This document shows, piece after piece, positions 1-5,373 of a stretch of 5,373 nucleotides of DNA (position 1 is its first letter; each line of letters starts with the position of its first letter). The translations under genes and the position numbers were made by a program. The notes under the pieces are model-generated. The model did no database searches and had not been told where the DNA came from. It saw only the letters and a program-made list of their open reading frames with translations. Origin of the DNA: Acidobacteriota bacterium (GTDB lineage: Bacteria; Acidobacteriota; Terriglobia; Terriglobales; Acidobacteriaceae). The DNA lies in the NCBI GenBank assembly GCA_021805955.1, contig JAJZDO010000613.1, forward strand, positions 1-5,373, given 5' to 3'.

Positions 1-330
1 GCAAGCGATGGCGGCGAGGACGCAGCAATCGGACATCTCTACATGTTAGCGCGCACCTTTCGCCAGATGTTGGTGGTGCTCGAAAAAAATGTCCGCGACT
101 CGCGCGCGATTTGGCAGGCGCTGTGGCCGGGCTTTCGCGTGGCTCCCTTTGTCGTCGATGATTTGATTCGGCAGGCGCGGCGTTACAAAAGCAGAAGCGA
201 CTTATTGCGTTGCGTCGAACGCGTGGCGCGTGCCGATCGCGATCTGCGCTCTTCGCCCGTGGATAAGCGGCTGGTGCTGGAGCAGCTCGTAATTGATTTA
301 AGCGCATTGGGACAGACTGCGCGAGCTTGA
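1..330 (+). CDS. holA: DNA polymerase III subunit delta, C-terminal part (5' end outside window)
   Basis: The open frame runs in from the left edge with no stop, giving 109 residues before TGA at 328-330, so the gene is partial. The Met codons at 43 and 67 lie inside conserved-looking helices and are not taken as starts. The delta subunit loads the beta sliding clamp onto DNA as part of the cytoplasmic clamp-loader complex. What is seen fits its all-helical C-terminal collar region. Residues 11-23 (HLYMLARTFRQML) match the 'L..L.RQFRQLL' helix. Residues 49-62 (PFVVDDLIRQARRY) match the 'P..v.kl..QARR' helix. Residues 68-100 (LLRCVERVARADRDLRSS, then LVLEQLVIDL) match the usual terminal 'l..l..aD..lKsg...le.lvl.L' pattern. 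This is recognition by pattern, without alignment; the family is weakly conserved, so another helical protein is possible. It converges on the M13 peptidase gene 24 bp downstream. Confidence 0.75.
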   Translation, partial: ASDGGEDAAIGHLYMLARTFRQMLVVLEKNVRDSRAIWQALWPGFRVAPFVVDDLIRQARRYKSRSDLLRCVERVARADRDLRSSPVDKRLVLEQLVIDLSALGQTARA

Positions 331-339
331 CTCGCGCAG
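317..339. terminator. 9-bp perfect hairpin between convergent genes, possible bidirectional terminator
   Basis: CTGCGCGAG (317-325) and CTCGCGCAG (331-339) are perfect reverse complements separated by the 5-nt loop CTTGA. The holA stop codon TGA (328-330) lies in the loop. The stem is GC-rich and so should be very stable. It sits at the junction of two convergent genes, where a shared terminator is expected. No T-run follows on either strand, so a classical Rho-independent terminator is not shown; RNA 3'-end protection or a pause are alternatives. Confidence 0.45.
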
Positions 340-354
340 CCCATCGCAGCAAAC

Positions 355-2463
355 CTACCAGACGCGGCAGCGATGCACGGGAGCCATGGGCTGGCCGGCC
401 TTGCACTGAAAGGCCGTCGAAAACTCCGGCATATTTTCAATCACGCCGCGCACGCGAAACGGCCCTGGAGCGTGGGGATTCGTATTCGTAATCAGCCGCA
501 GATACTCCGGGCGTGCGTTGTAGCACCAGTTTTGTGCAAAGCTGATGAAGAACTTCTGCGCCGCACTGAATCCGCCCATCTTCTTCTGCAAATCGATGTG
601 GTTCTGATCCGCCCACGCCTCCATGGCCATGTAGGCCAAGTGCAAACCACCATTGTCCGCGGTGTTTTCGCCTACGGTTAACTTGCCGTTAACGTGCAAA
701 GAGTCCACCACAGTGAAGCCATCGTATTCATCAATGATGCACTGCTCGCGTTCGGCAAACTGCTTTTTGTCCTGCGGCGTCCACCAATCTTTCAAATTGC
801 CGTGGCCATCGAATTGGCTGCCTTGGTCATCGAAGCCATGCGTCAACTCGTGGCCAACCACAGCGCCAATGTGGCCATCATTGACCGGTGGCGGCTGCGA
901 GCGATCATAAAACGGCGGCTGCAAAATTCCCGCTGGGAAGTTGATGTTGTTCATGCTGGGATCGTAGTACGCATTGATGGTTGGCGGCGTCATCTCCCAT
1001 TCCTTGCGATCGACCGGCTTGCCGATCTTGCGCATCTGGCGGACAAACTCAAATTGCCGCGCACGCATGGAGTTGCCCAGCGCATCTGCGCGCACAATCT
1101 TCAGGCTGGAGTAGTCGCGCCATGTATCGGGGTAGCCGATCTTGTTGCTGATGAGGTCGAGCTTGTCCTGAGCCTTGGCCTTGGTGGCCGCGCTCATCCA
1201 GTCGAGGGATTGCAGATCGCTACGCATGGCTGTTTCAATGGCGCGCACCATGTTGAGCGTTTGCTGCTTGCTGTCTCCGGCGAAGTATTTCTGCACGTAG
1301 ACTTGGCCGAGAGCCTCGCCCATGGCGGCGTCGGTGGCAGAGACACAACGCTTCCAGCGCGCCATCTGCTGAGGTGAGCCGCTGAGCTTGTGCCCGTAAA
1401 AGTCGAAGGACTCCGCATCAAATGCCTTGGGCAGGCGCGACGAAAATGAATCCAACAAATGTACGAGCAGATACTGCTGTATCGTATGCAAATCTGTTTG
1501 CTGCAGGATGGTATTGAGTGCAGTGAAGTAGCCCGGGGAGGCCACGTTCAAGGTTGGGAAGTCGGGTGCGTGCGTGTCGGCAAACACCGCTTCCCAGTGC
1601 AGCGCGGGCGCGTTCTGCGCAAACTCTGCGGTGGTTTCAATGTGATAGACCTTGTTGGGATCGCGTCGCTCCACCTGCCCCATGCTGGCCTTGGCCATCG
1701 CGGTTTCCAGCGCCATCACAGCCTTGGCATCGCTTTGTGCCTGAGCCTGCGCTTCTCCCGCCAGCACAAGCATGTTCGTAACATGCTGCACATATTCCTG
1801 TTGGATTTTTACGCTCTGCGGATCGCTGCGCAGGTAATAATCTTTTTCTGGCAGGCCGAGTCCATCCTGATCCACAGACGCAATTTCCTTGGAAGCATCG
1901 CGGAAATCCTGTTGCGAGCCAAGCGAGAAGAATGCGTTCACTCCAAGAGCTTGATCCTGCGCCAACAATGCGGGCAACTGGCTTTTATCGTGCAGGGAGT
2001 GGATGGCGTCGATCTCGGATTGCAACGGCTTCAGTCCCGCGGCATCGATGGCGCGGGTGTCCATGCAGCTTGCATAATAGTCGCCAATCTTCTGTTCATT
2101 CGAAGTGCGGTTGGGCTGTGGCTGCGCAGCCTGCTCTAAAATGCCGCGCAGATGTTGGCGCGTCAACTCTTGCAAGATTTGAAATTGATTGTAGACAGGA
2201 AGATCGTTGGGGATCGGATATAGCTTGGAAAAATTGCCACACGCGTACTGATAAAAGTTCACGCAGGGATCGACGGATGTATCCATCAGGTTTGCGTCAA
2301 ATCCGGGGATCGCATTCGAAGTCTGCGCAGCGGCAACATGCGATGAGGCTGGTTGAGCCGCATTCGTCATGGATTGTCCAGCGAGTGCGGAGGGAAGAAG
2401 AAAAAGTGATGCGAGCAGAGTCAAACACAATGTACTTAAAAAGATTTTTCTGCGATGCGCCAT
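355..2463 (-). CDS. Secreted M13 (neprilysin/PepO-type) zinc metallopeptidase
   Basis: A 702-residue protein, full length for family M13 (about 650-750 residues), which cleaves peptides outside the cytoplasm. Residues 1-28 form a signal peptide: AHRRK, a Leu-rich core, then a SALA cleavage site before Gly29. The N-terminal M13 domain starts near residue 55 with DPCVNFYQYACGNF (residues 65-78). The catalytic domain holds substrate-binding NAYYDP (497-502), zinc motif HELTH (538-542; His538, His542, catalytic Glu539) and ENTAD (599-603; third ligand Glu599, Asp603). HAPGPFR (664-670) supplies the transition-state His and Arg, and the chain ends in CRVW, as neprilysins do. The eight mature cysteines pair by family analogy as 67-687, 75-647, 133-373 and 575-699. 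No catalytic residue is missing. There is no lipobox; periplasmic or released location is inferred. ATG at 2463 is chosen over in-frame GTG at 2487 because a Shine-Dalgarno lies 9 nt upstream and the longer form adds an atypical leader. Natural substrate is unknown. Confidence 0.96.
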   Translation of the reverse strand: MAHRRKIFLSTLCLTLLASLFLLPSALAGQSMTNAAQPASSHVAAAQTSNAIPGFDANLMDTSVDPCVNFYQYACGNFSKLYPIPNDLPVYNQFQILQELTRQHLRGILEQAAQPQPNRTSNEQKIGDYYASCMDTRAIDAAGLKPLQSEIDAIHSLHDKSQLPALLAQDQALGVNAFFSLGSQQDFRDASKEIASVDQDGLGLPEKDYYLRSDPQSVKIQQEYVQHVTNMLVLAGEAQAQAQSDAKAVMALETAMAKASMGQVERRDPNKVYHIETTAEFAQNAPALHWEAVFADTHAPDFPTLNVASPGYFTALNTILQQTDLHTIQQYLLVHLLDSFSSRLPKAFDAESFDFYGHKLSGSPQQMARWKRCVSATDAAMGEALGQVYVQKYFAGDSKQQTLNMVRAIETAMRSDLQSLDWMSAATKAKAQDKLDLISNKIGYPDTWRDYSSLKIVRADALGNSMRARQFEFVRQMRKIGKPVDRKEWEMTPPTINAYYDPSMNNINFPAGILQPPFYDRSQPPPVNDGHIGAVVGHELTHGFDDQGSQFDGHGNLKDWWTPQDKKQFAEREQCIIDEYDGFTVVDSLHVNGKLTVGENTADNGGLHLAYMAMEAWADQNHIDLQKKMGGFSAAQKFFISFAQNWCYNARPEYLRLITNTNPHAPGPFRVRGVIENMPEFSTAFQCKAGQPMAPVHRCRVW

Positions 2464-2472
2464 GCAATCAAT

Positions 2473-2478
2473 TCCTTT
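2473..2478 (-). promoter_or_regulatory. Ribosome binding site that decides the M13 peptidase start
   Basis: Read on the minus strand this is AAAGGA, 9 nt upstream of ATG at 2463. It lies inside the longer frame that would begin at GTG 2487, so it supports the ATG as the real start and makes the signal peptide begin MAHRRK. Confidence 0.7.
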
Positions 2479-2533
2479 CCACTCCACTGTATCTCAGGCC
2501 ATCCTTATATTGGTTGGCGTAGACTGACATGGA

Positions 2534-2563
2534 ATACTACAAAGTCGTTTGCAGCTATGCCAA
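2534..2563 (-). promoter_or_regulatory. Candidate sigma70-type promoter for the M13 peptidase
   Basis: On the minus strand, TTGGCA (2563-2558, five of six matches to TTGACA) is followed after 18 nt by TAGTAT (2539-2534, four of six matches to TATAAT). Transcription would start near 2527, leaving a leader of about 65 nt. An alternative -10, TATAAG, lies at 2509-2504 on the same strand (five of six matches) but has no recognisable -35 at normal spacing. Pattern only; acidobacterial promoter consensus may differ. Confidence 0.35.
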
Positions 2564-2574
2564 GTGCAACATGT

Positions 2575-2580
2575 AAGGGG
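2575..2580 (+). promoter_or_regulatory. Ribosome binding site of the propeller-like protein gene
   Basis: AAGGGG ends 5 nt before ATG at 2586. This fixes the start directly ahead of a good signal peptide, and no other in-frame start upstream is needed. Confidence 0.6.
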
Positions 2581-2585
2581 TTCTG

Positions 2586-3827
2586 ATGCGGTGTGTATCA
2601 ATCTTCCCGTGGCTGTTGCTGCTTCTGTTTGCAACCGTTGCTTCGGCAGTCAATGCTCAGCAACCACTTCCTCCCATCGCACATCAAGGCAGCAAGATCA
2701 TTCGTCCTGTAAAAACAATTCCAGTGCAGCAGTATGGATACAAGCCTCCCGGAAAATTGCCCGCATTGCAGGGGTATCAGTTGGTGGAGATGCTGTATCT
2801 GGATGAGCGACATTTGCTCTTCAGCTTCAATGTTCCCGCACTGATGGAACACGATGTTGCCTGTGCGTCGCAATACGGCAATCTGGAGCACAGGGAACGC
2901 GCGGTGGTGGTGGATTTGCAATCCAGTGCAAGAGCGATTCAGGCCGAGTGGAGTCTGGATGATTACAACCAGTTTGTCTGGCCATTGCAGAACGGAAAAT
3001 TTTTGTTACAGCGCTGCGCGAACTTAAGCAAGGTAGACGCGAATTTACAGGAAGAGCCGATTGCCGATGCGCATGGAGTACCAATTTTGCTGGAAATTTC
3101 TCCGGGCGGAACGCACCTGTTGTTGGAGTGGAAGGAAGGCCAACAGTTACATGCGCGGGCCGAGGTTGCTGCGGCGGAACAGAGGCACATAGGTACCGCA
3201 GCTACCCCGATTGATCCGCGACGAATCCTTGCCAACTTTTTGACGCTGGATCCGCTGGCCATCATTGCCGAATCAACGCTCGATGTGCCTGCGTATGTGC
3301 CTGTGCTAGGGGATGGATTTTTGGAGATGGAAGGTTTACCGCATGACCATTGGCGCATTAACTTTCAGTCTTATCAGGGAAAGTTGCATGTGGTGACGAC
3401 TTTTCGATCCGGGTGCCAGCCGAAGGTATATTCTTTGACGGACACAACGTTTTTTGTCGATACATGCAATGAATATTTCTCTGCGAAATCCAGGCAGGCT
3501 TACGATCTGAACGGGCATCTGCTCTGGCACGATACGATTGATTTGCGCTCCACTCACCCACAGGTGGCCATTGCACAGGACGAATCAGTTTTTGCGATTG
3601 CCACGAAGCGAAGAATTTTATTGAATACAGATTCAACATCAAGCAATCTTGATGTTGATGATAGGCAGCACATCCATGTATATTCTGCGCAAACGGGGAA
3701 GAAACTTTTACGCGTGGCGACGACGCCCATCTACACCGCTGGCGGCAACTTTGCTCTCTCTCCCAAGGGAGACCAGCTCGCGGTATTGCAGAATGGAGCG
3801 ATTGAGATTTATCCGATACAAAAATAA
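2586..3827 (+). CDS. Secreted beta-propeller-like protein of unknown function
   Basis: A 413-residue protein that I do not recognise as a named family. The start ATG has a close Shine-Dalgarno. Residues 1-24 form a signal peptide: MRC, a hydrophobic stretch WLLLLLFATVA, then VNA before QQ, so the mature protein begins near Gln25 and is exported. The rest has no further membrane segment. Short beta-rich stretches ending in turns recur: YLDERHLLFSF (71-81), ERAVVVDLQ (104-112), LQNGKFLLQRC (134-144), LHVVTTF (267-273), HIHVYSAQTGKKLLRV (362-377) and FALSPKGDQLAVLQNGAIEIY (389-409). The last resembles a closing WD40/YVTN-type blade ('LSPdG..lAv..dg.i.iy'). Four mature cysteines (93, 144, 277, 294) could form disulfides. 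No catalytic motif is visible. It is divergent from the M13 peptidase (122 bp) and upstream of the membrane-protein gene (72 bp). By eye it is somewhat AT-richer than its neighbours. A binding or scaffold role would be a guess from fold alone. Confidence 0.85.
   Translation: MRCVSIFPWLLLLLFATVASAVNAQQPLPPIAHQGSKIIRPVKTIPVQQYGYKPPGKLPALQGYQLVEMLYLDERHLLFSFNVPALMEHDVACASQYGNLEHRERAVVVDLQSSARAIQAEWSLDDYNQFVWPLQNGKFLLQRCANLSKVDANLQEEPIADAHGVPILLEISPGGTHLLLEWKEGQQLHARAEVAAAEQRHIGTAATPIDPRRILANFLTLDPLAIIAESTLDVPAYVPVLGDGFLEMEGLPHDHWRINFQSYQGKLHVVTTFRSGCQPKVYSLTDTTFFVDTCNEYFSAKSRQAYDLNGHLLWHDTIDLRSTHPQVAIAQDESVFAIATKRRILLNTDSTSSNLDVDDRQHIHVYSAQTGKKLLRVATTPIYTAGGNFALSPKGDQLAVLQNGAIEIYPIQK
3633..3658. 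repeat. Perfect 11-bp inverted repeat with 4-nt loop inside the propeller-like gene
   Basis: TCAACATCAAG (3633-3643) and CTTGATGTTGA (3648-3658) are exact reverse complements around the loop CAAT. In frame the repeat encodes residues 350-358, STSSNLDVD, and the following Asp, a polar segment probably forming a surface loop. No T-run follows on either strand. Perfect complementarity over 11 bp is striking for coding sequence. Function is unknown. Confidence 0.85.
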
Positions 3828-3865
3828 TCCTCGAATAATTTTCTTGTTCGATGATCTCCGTCGCG

Positions 3866-3874
3866 TGCTATTCT
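3866..3874 (+). promoter_or_regulatory. Candidate extended -10 promoter for the membrane protein gene
   Basis: TGCTATTCT carries the TGn extension followed by TATTCT, which matches TATAAT in four of six positions. A possible -35, TTGTTC at 3844-3849, lies 19 nt upstream, slightly too far, but extended -10 promoters depend less on it. Transcription would start near 3881, about 19 nt before the start codon. This suggests the gene need not rely on read-through from the propeller-like gene. Confidence 0.35.
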
Positions 3875-3890
3875 GCGCGCAGATTGCTCT

Positions 3891-3894
3891 AGGA
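3891..3894 (+). promoter_or_regulatory. Ribosome binding site of the membrane protein gene
   Basis: AGGA within the purine run AGGAAGAAG lies 5 nt before ATG at 3900 and 11 nt before a second in-frame ATG at 3906. Either start is possible; they differ by two residues only. Confidence 0.5.
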
Positions 3895-3899
3895 AGAAG

Positions 3900-4931
3900 A
3901 TGCCCATGCACGAGACCACAAATCCAGCGCCCCCCACACACGAGCCTGTTTACGGCCCGATGACGCCCGCGCAGCTTTTAACGCGGTCCTTTGCCCTGTA
4001 CCGCGAGCGACCACGTGTTGTTTTTGGATTGGTTGGGATTGTGGCTGCGGTGCAGGTGATTGCCATTGGTGTGATGGCGGCTCCCTTGGCAGCCGTGCGC
4101 CACGTTACGGGCGGAGCCAATCCCATGCAATTCATCTTGCCGGTCATGGGAACGGCGCTGTTGGCAGTGTTGCTGATCTTCCTTGTTTCGCAGGTGATTC
4201 AAGGAGCATATTTTTATGCGGTCACAGCGTGGCTGGAGCAGCGGGAGATATCCATCGGCGATGCGTGTAGCGCGGCATTGGTGCGCATCGGCAGCCTCGT
4301 TAGTGTTGCATTTCAGGTTGCGTTGCGCATCTTCGGATACACAATTCTGGCAGGGATTGGCGTTGCATTGTTGGTGGGCATTCCCATCGCACTGATCCCC
4401 GGCCTCTTCAGTGGCGCATCGCATGGAGCGCAGCCGTTGATGATTGCGCTGCGATTGATCCCCTTCATTCTCTTGGGATGCGTGGCGTTCCTTGCATTTC
4501 TATTTTGGCTGGTGGGGCGCTATGCGATTTCCATTCCCGCTTGTCTTGCCGAGGGCCTGTCGGGTGCTGCCGCCATTCGACGCTCGATTGCATTGTCTGC
4601 GAAGAGCAAAGGCAGGATTTATGCAATGTATGCAGTGCTCATCGCCATCTCCATTTTGAATTTGCTCATCGCGGCACCGCTGCGTTTGCTAGCCATGAGC
4701 CGCGGAGCGTACTCGCCCATGGCATCGTTGCTGGGCGCAGTGGCCAGCGCTGCCAATCTCTTTTTTGGTGCGTGGGTGATTTCCCTCGCAGGCATTGCCA
4801 TCACGCTTTGCTACTACGACCTGCGCGTGCGCAAAGAGGGATTCGGCGCGCCGCAAAACTCACCGGCAGCAGCGACAGCAATTGTGCCGCCGGGCAATGC
4901 GCCCGCGGCGGATCCTTCTTACGACATTTGA
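3900..4931 (+). CDS. Polytopic membrane protein resembling the glycerophosphodiester phosphodiesterase membrane domain
   Basis: A 343-residue inner-membrane protein of unknown function. A Pro-rich cytoplasmic-looking N-terminus (1-20) leads to PMTPAQLLTRSFALYRERPR (20-39), the amphipathic 'l..sf.lyr.n...l' entry helix of this family. About six hydrophobic segments follow: roughly 41-66, 78-105, 132-168 (long, perhaps two passes), 178-205, 240-265 and 275-305. Between the fourth and fifth, residues 214-239 (ACLAEGLSGAAAIRRSIAL, then SAKSKGRI) match the family pattern 'E..sg..AlkRS..L.kg..grI'. The last segment ends in CYYDLRVRKEGF (304-315), the typical closing signature. A disordered Ala/Pro-rich tail (316-343) lacks any enzymatic domain, so this is the membrane module alone, not a phosphodiesterase. 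It is preceded by a probable promoter of its own and ends one base from the convergent hisA-like gene. The family assignment is from remembered motifs; the biochemical role is not known. Confidence 0.88.
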   Translation: MPMHETTNPAPPTHEPVYGPMTPAQLLTRSFALYRERPRVVFGLVGIVAAVQVIAIGVMAAPLAAVRHVTGGANPMQFILPVMGTALLAVLLIFLVSQVIQGAYFYAVTAWLEQREISIGDACSAALVRIGSLVSVAFQVALRIFGYTILAGIGVALLVGIPIALIPGLFSGASHGAQPLMIALRLIPFILLGCVAFLAFLFWLVGRYAISIPACLAEGLSGAAAIRRSIALSAKSKGRIYAMYAVLIAISILNLLIAAPLRLLAMSRGAYSPMASLLGAVASAANLFFGAWVISLAGIAITLCYYDLRVRKEGFGAPQNSPAAATAIVPPGNAPAADPSYDI

Positions 4932-4932
4932 T

Positions 4933-5373
4933 CTATGTGGCCAGCAGTCCGCTATAGACGGCCATGCCGGCTACTGCGTCTACGTTGATCCTGGCCAGCG
5001 CTTCGATTTCTTCCTGCGTGCGGATGCCTCCGGCGACAATCAACTGTCGCTGCGTTCCTGCGCGTAATTTTTCCGCCACCGCAAAGGGAAAGCCCTGCAT
5101 CAGGCCCTCGGTGTCCACGTGCGTGTAGAGAAACGCGGAGCAGAATGGCTCCAGCAACTGCATGGCTTGCTCTGGACGTAGAGCGATGTTTTGCTGCCAG
5201 CCGCGCACGGCGACCAAGCCACCCTTGGTGTCCACGCTGAAAGCGAGACGATCGTTGCCAATCTCTTCCGCCAGCGTGCGCGCGAACTCCACACGCACAC
5301 AATCCTGAGGCGTGGTGGACGCGCTCGATTCTTCCGGCGCGGCAAAAAGCGAGGAGCCAAAGATGACACGCCG
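4933..5373 (-). CDS. hisA: HisA-like phosphoribosyl isomerase, C-terminal 146 residues (5' end outside window)
   Basis: The frame enters from the right edge with no start and ends at TAG (4935-4933). The apparent start at 5298 is an internal GTG valine codon. HisA opens the sugar ring of ProFAR to PRFAR in the fourth step of histidine synthesis, in the cytoplasm. The visible part is the second half of the TIM barrel. RRVIFGSSLF (1-10) fits the 'vilGs..f' strand. FSVDTKGGLVAVRGW (45-59) carries the catalytic-type Asp48. LYTHVDTEGLMQG (82-94) carries Thr84, matching the second-half catalytic Thr of HisA. IVAGGI (112-117) and GMAVYSG (136-142) are the phosphate-binding loops. The N-terminal catalytic Asp is outside the window. 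HisF is less likely because of the TKGG...VRGW and THVDTEG patterns. A polar stretch at 11-24 (AAPEESSASTTPQD) makes one loop longer than usual. Since hisA ends convergently, it is the last gene of its transcript. Confidence 0.82.
   Translation of the reverse strand, partial: RRVIFGSSLFAAPEESSASTTPQDCVRVEFARTLAEEIGNDRLAFSVDTKGGLVAVRGWQQNIALRPEQAMQLLEPFCSAFLYTHVDTEGLMQGFPFAVAEKLRAGTQRQLIVAGGIRTQEEIEALARINVDAVAGMAVYSGLLAT

Noticed and set aside
43..330. Independent 95-residue small gene starting at ATG 43
   Set aside because: The frame is open to the left edge and the residues upstream of the Met belong to the same conserved-looking helix, so it is the tail of a longer gene.
694..2139. Two long plus-strand open frames (694-1377 and 1459-2139) opposite the M13 gene
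   Set aside because: They are antisense to a peptidase with all catalytic motifs intact, carry no recognisable domain, and have composition typical of reverse-strand shadows.
2510..2538. Plus-strand promoter TTGGTT-N17-AATACT for the propeller-like gene
   Set aside because: Matches are three of six and four of six, close to chance; it overlaps the better minus-strand candidate. A promoter must exist in this gap but I cannot place it.
3831..3851. TCGAA/TTCGA inverted repeat after the propeller-like gene as a terminator
   Set aside because: The stem is only 5 bp with an 11-nt loop and AT-rich surroundings, too weak to call, and no T-run follows.
3978..4424. 148-residue minus-strand open frame opposite the membrane protein gene
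   Set aside because: The product is rich in Cys, His, Asn and Gln as expected from the antisense of a hydrophobic coding region; the plus-strand frame has clear family signatures.
1..5373. Mobile elements, CRISPR arrays, tRNA/rRNA genes, toxin-antitoxin or phage-defence modules
   Set aside because: Reading both strands showed no transposase or integrase motifs, no regularly spaced repeats, no cloverleaf-like sequence and no small paired genes; all spacers between genes are under 130 bp.

Overview
The window looks like an ordinary chromosomal stretch of a free-living Gram-negative-type bacterium of moderate to moderately high GC. An acidobacterium (Acidobacteriota, Terriglobia-like) is my best guess. 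The guess rests on gene style: a secreted neprilysin-type M13 peptidase, a secreted propeller-like protein, a membrane protein ending in the YYDLRVRKEG signature, and a HisA-like enzyme with the SVDTKGG...VRGW pattern. No rRNA or other taxonomic marker is present, so this is inference.

Layout, left to right. (1) The 3' end of a plus-strand gene, most likely holA (DNA polymerase III delta subunit), enters from the left edge and stops at 330. (2) It converges, across 24 bp and a 9-bp perfect hairpin, on a full-length minus-strand gene for a secreted M13 zinc metallopeptidase (2463 to 355). (3) A 122-bp divergent intergenic region (2464-2585) holds good ribosome-binding sites for both flanking genes, a plausible minus-strand promoter and a small dyad. 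(4) A plus-strand gene (2586-3827) encodes an unrecognised secreted protein with beta-propeller character; a perfect 11-bp-stem inverted repeat lies inside its 3' end. (5) After a 72-bp gap with an extended -10-like promoter, a plus-strand gene (3900-4931) encodes a polytopic membrane protein resembling the membrane domain of glycerophosphodiester phosphodiesterases. (6) One base after its stop, the stop codon of a minus-strand hisA-like gene appears; that gene runs off the right edge.

Functionally the window is a set of separate transcription units rather than a pathway cluster: replication (holA), extracytoplasmic proteolysis (M13), an unknown exported protein, an unknown membrane protein and histidine biosynthesis (hisA). 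The M13 peptidase and the propeller-like protein are both predicted to be exported and share a divergent control region, which is the only contextual hint of a link. No mobile element, CRISPR array, tRNA, rRNA or recognisable new multi-gene system was seen. The most notable non-coding signals are the two strong hairpins (317-339 and 3633-3658) and the near-zero spacing of the convergent pair at 4931/4933. All gaps between genes are shorter than 130 bp.
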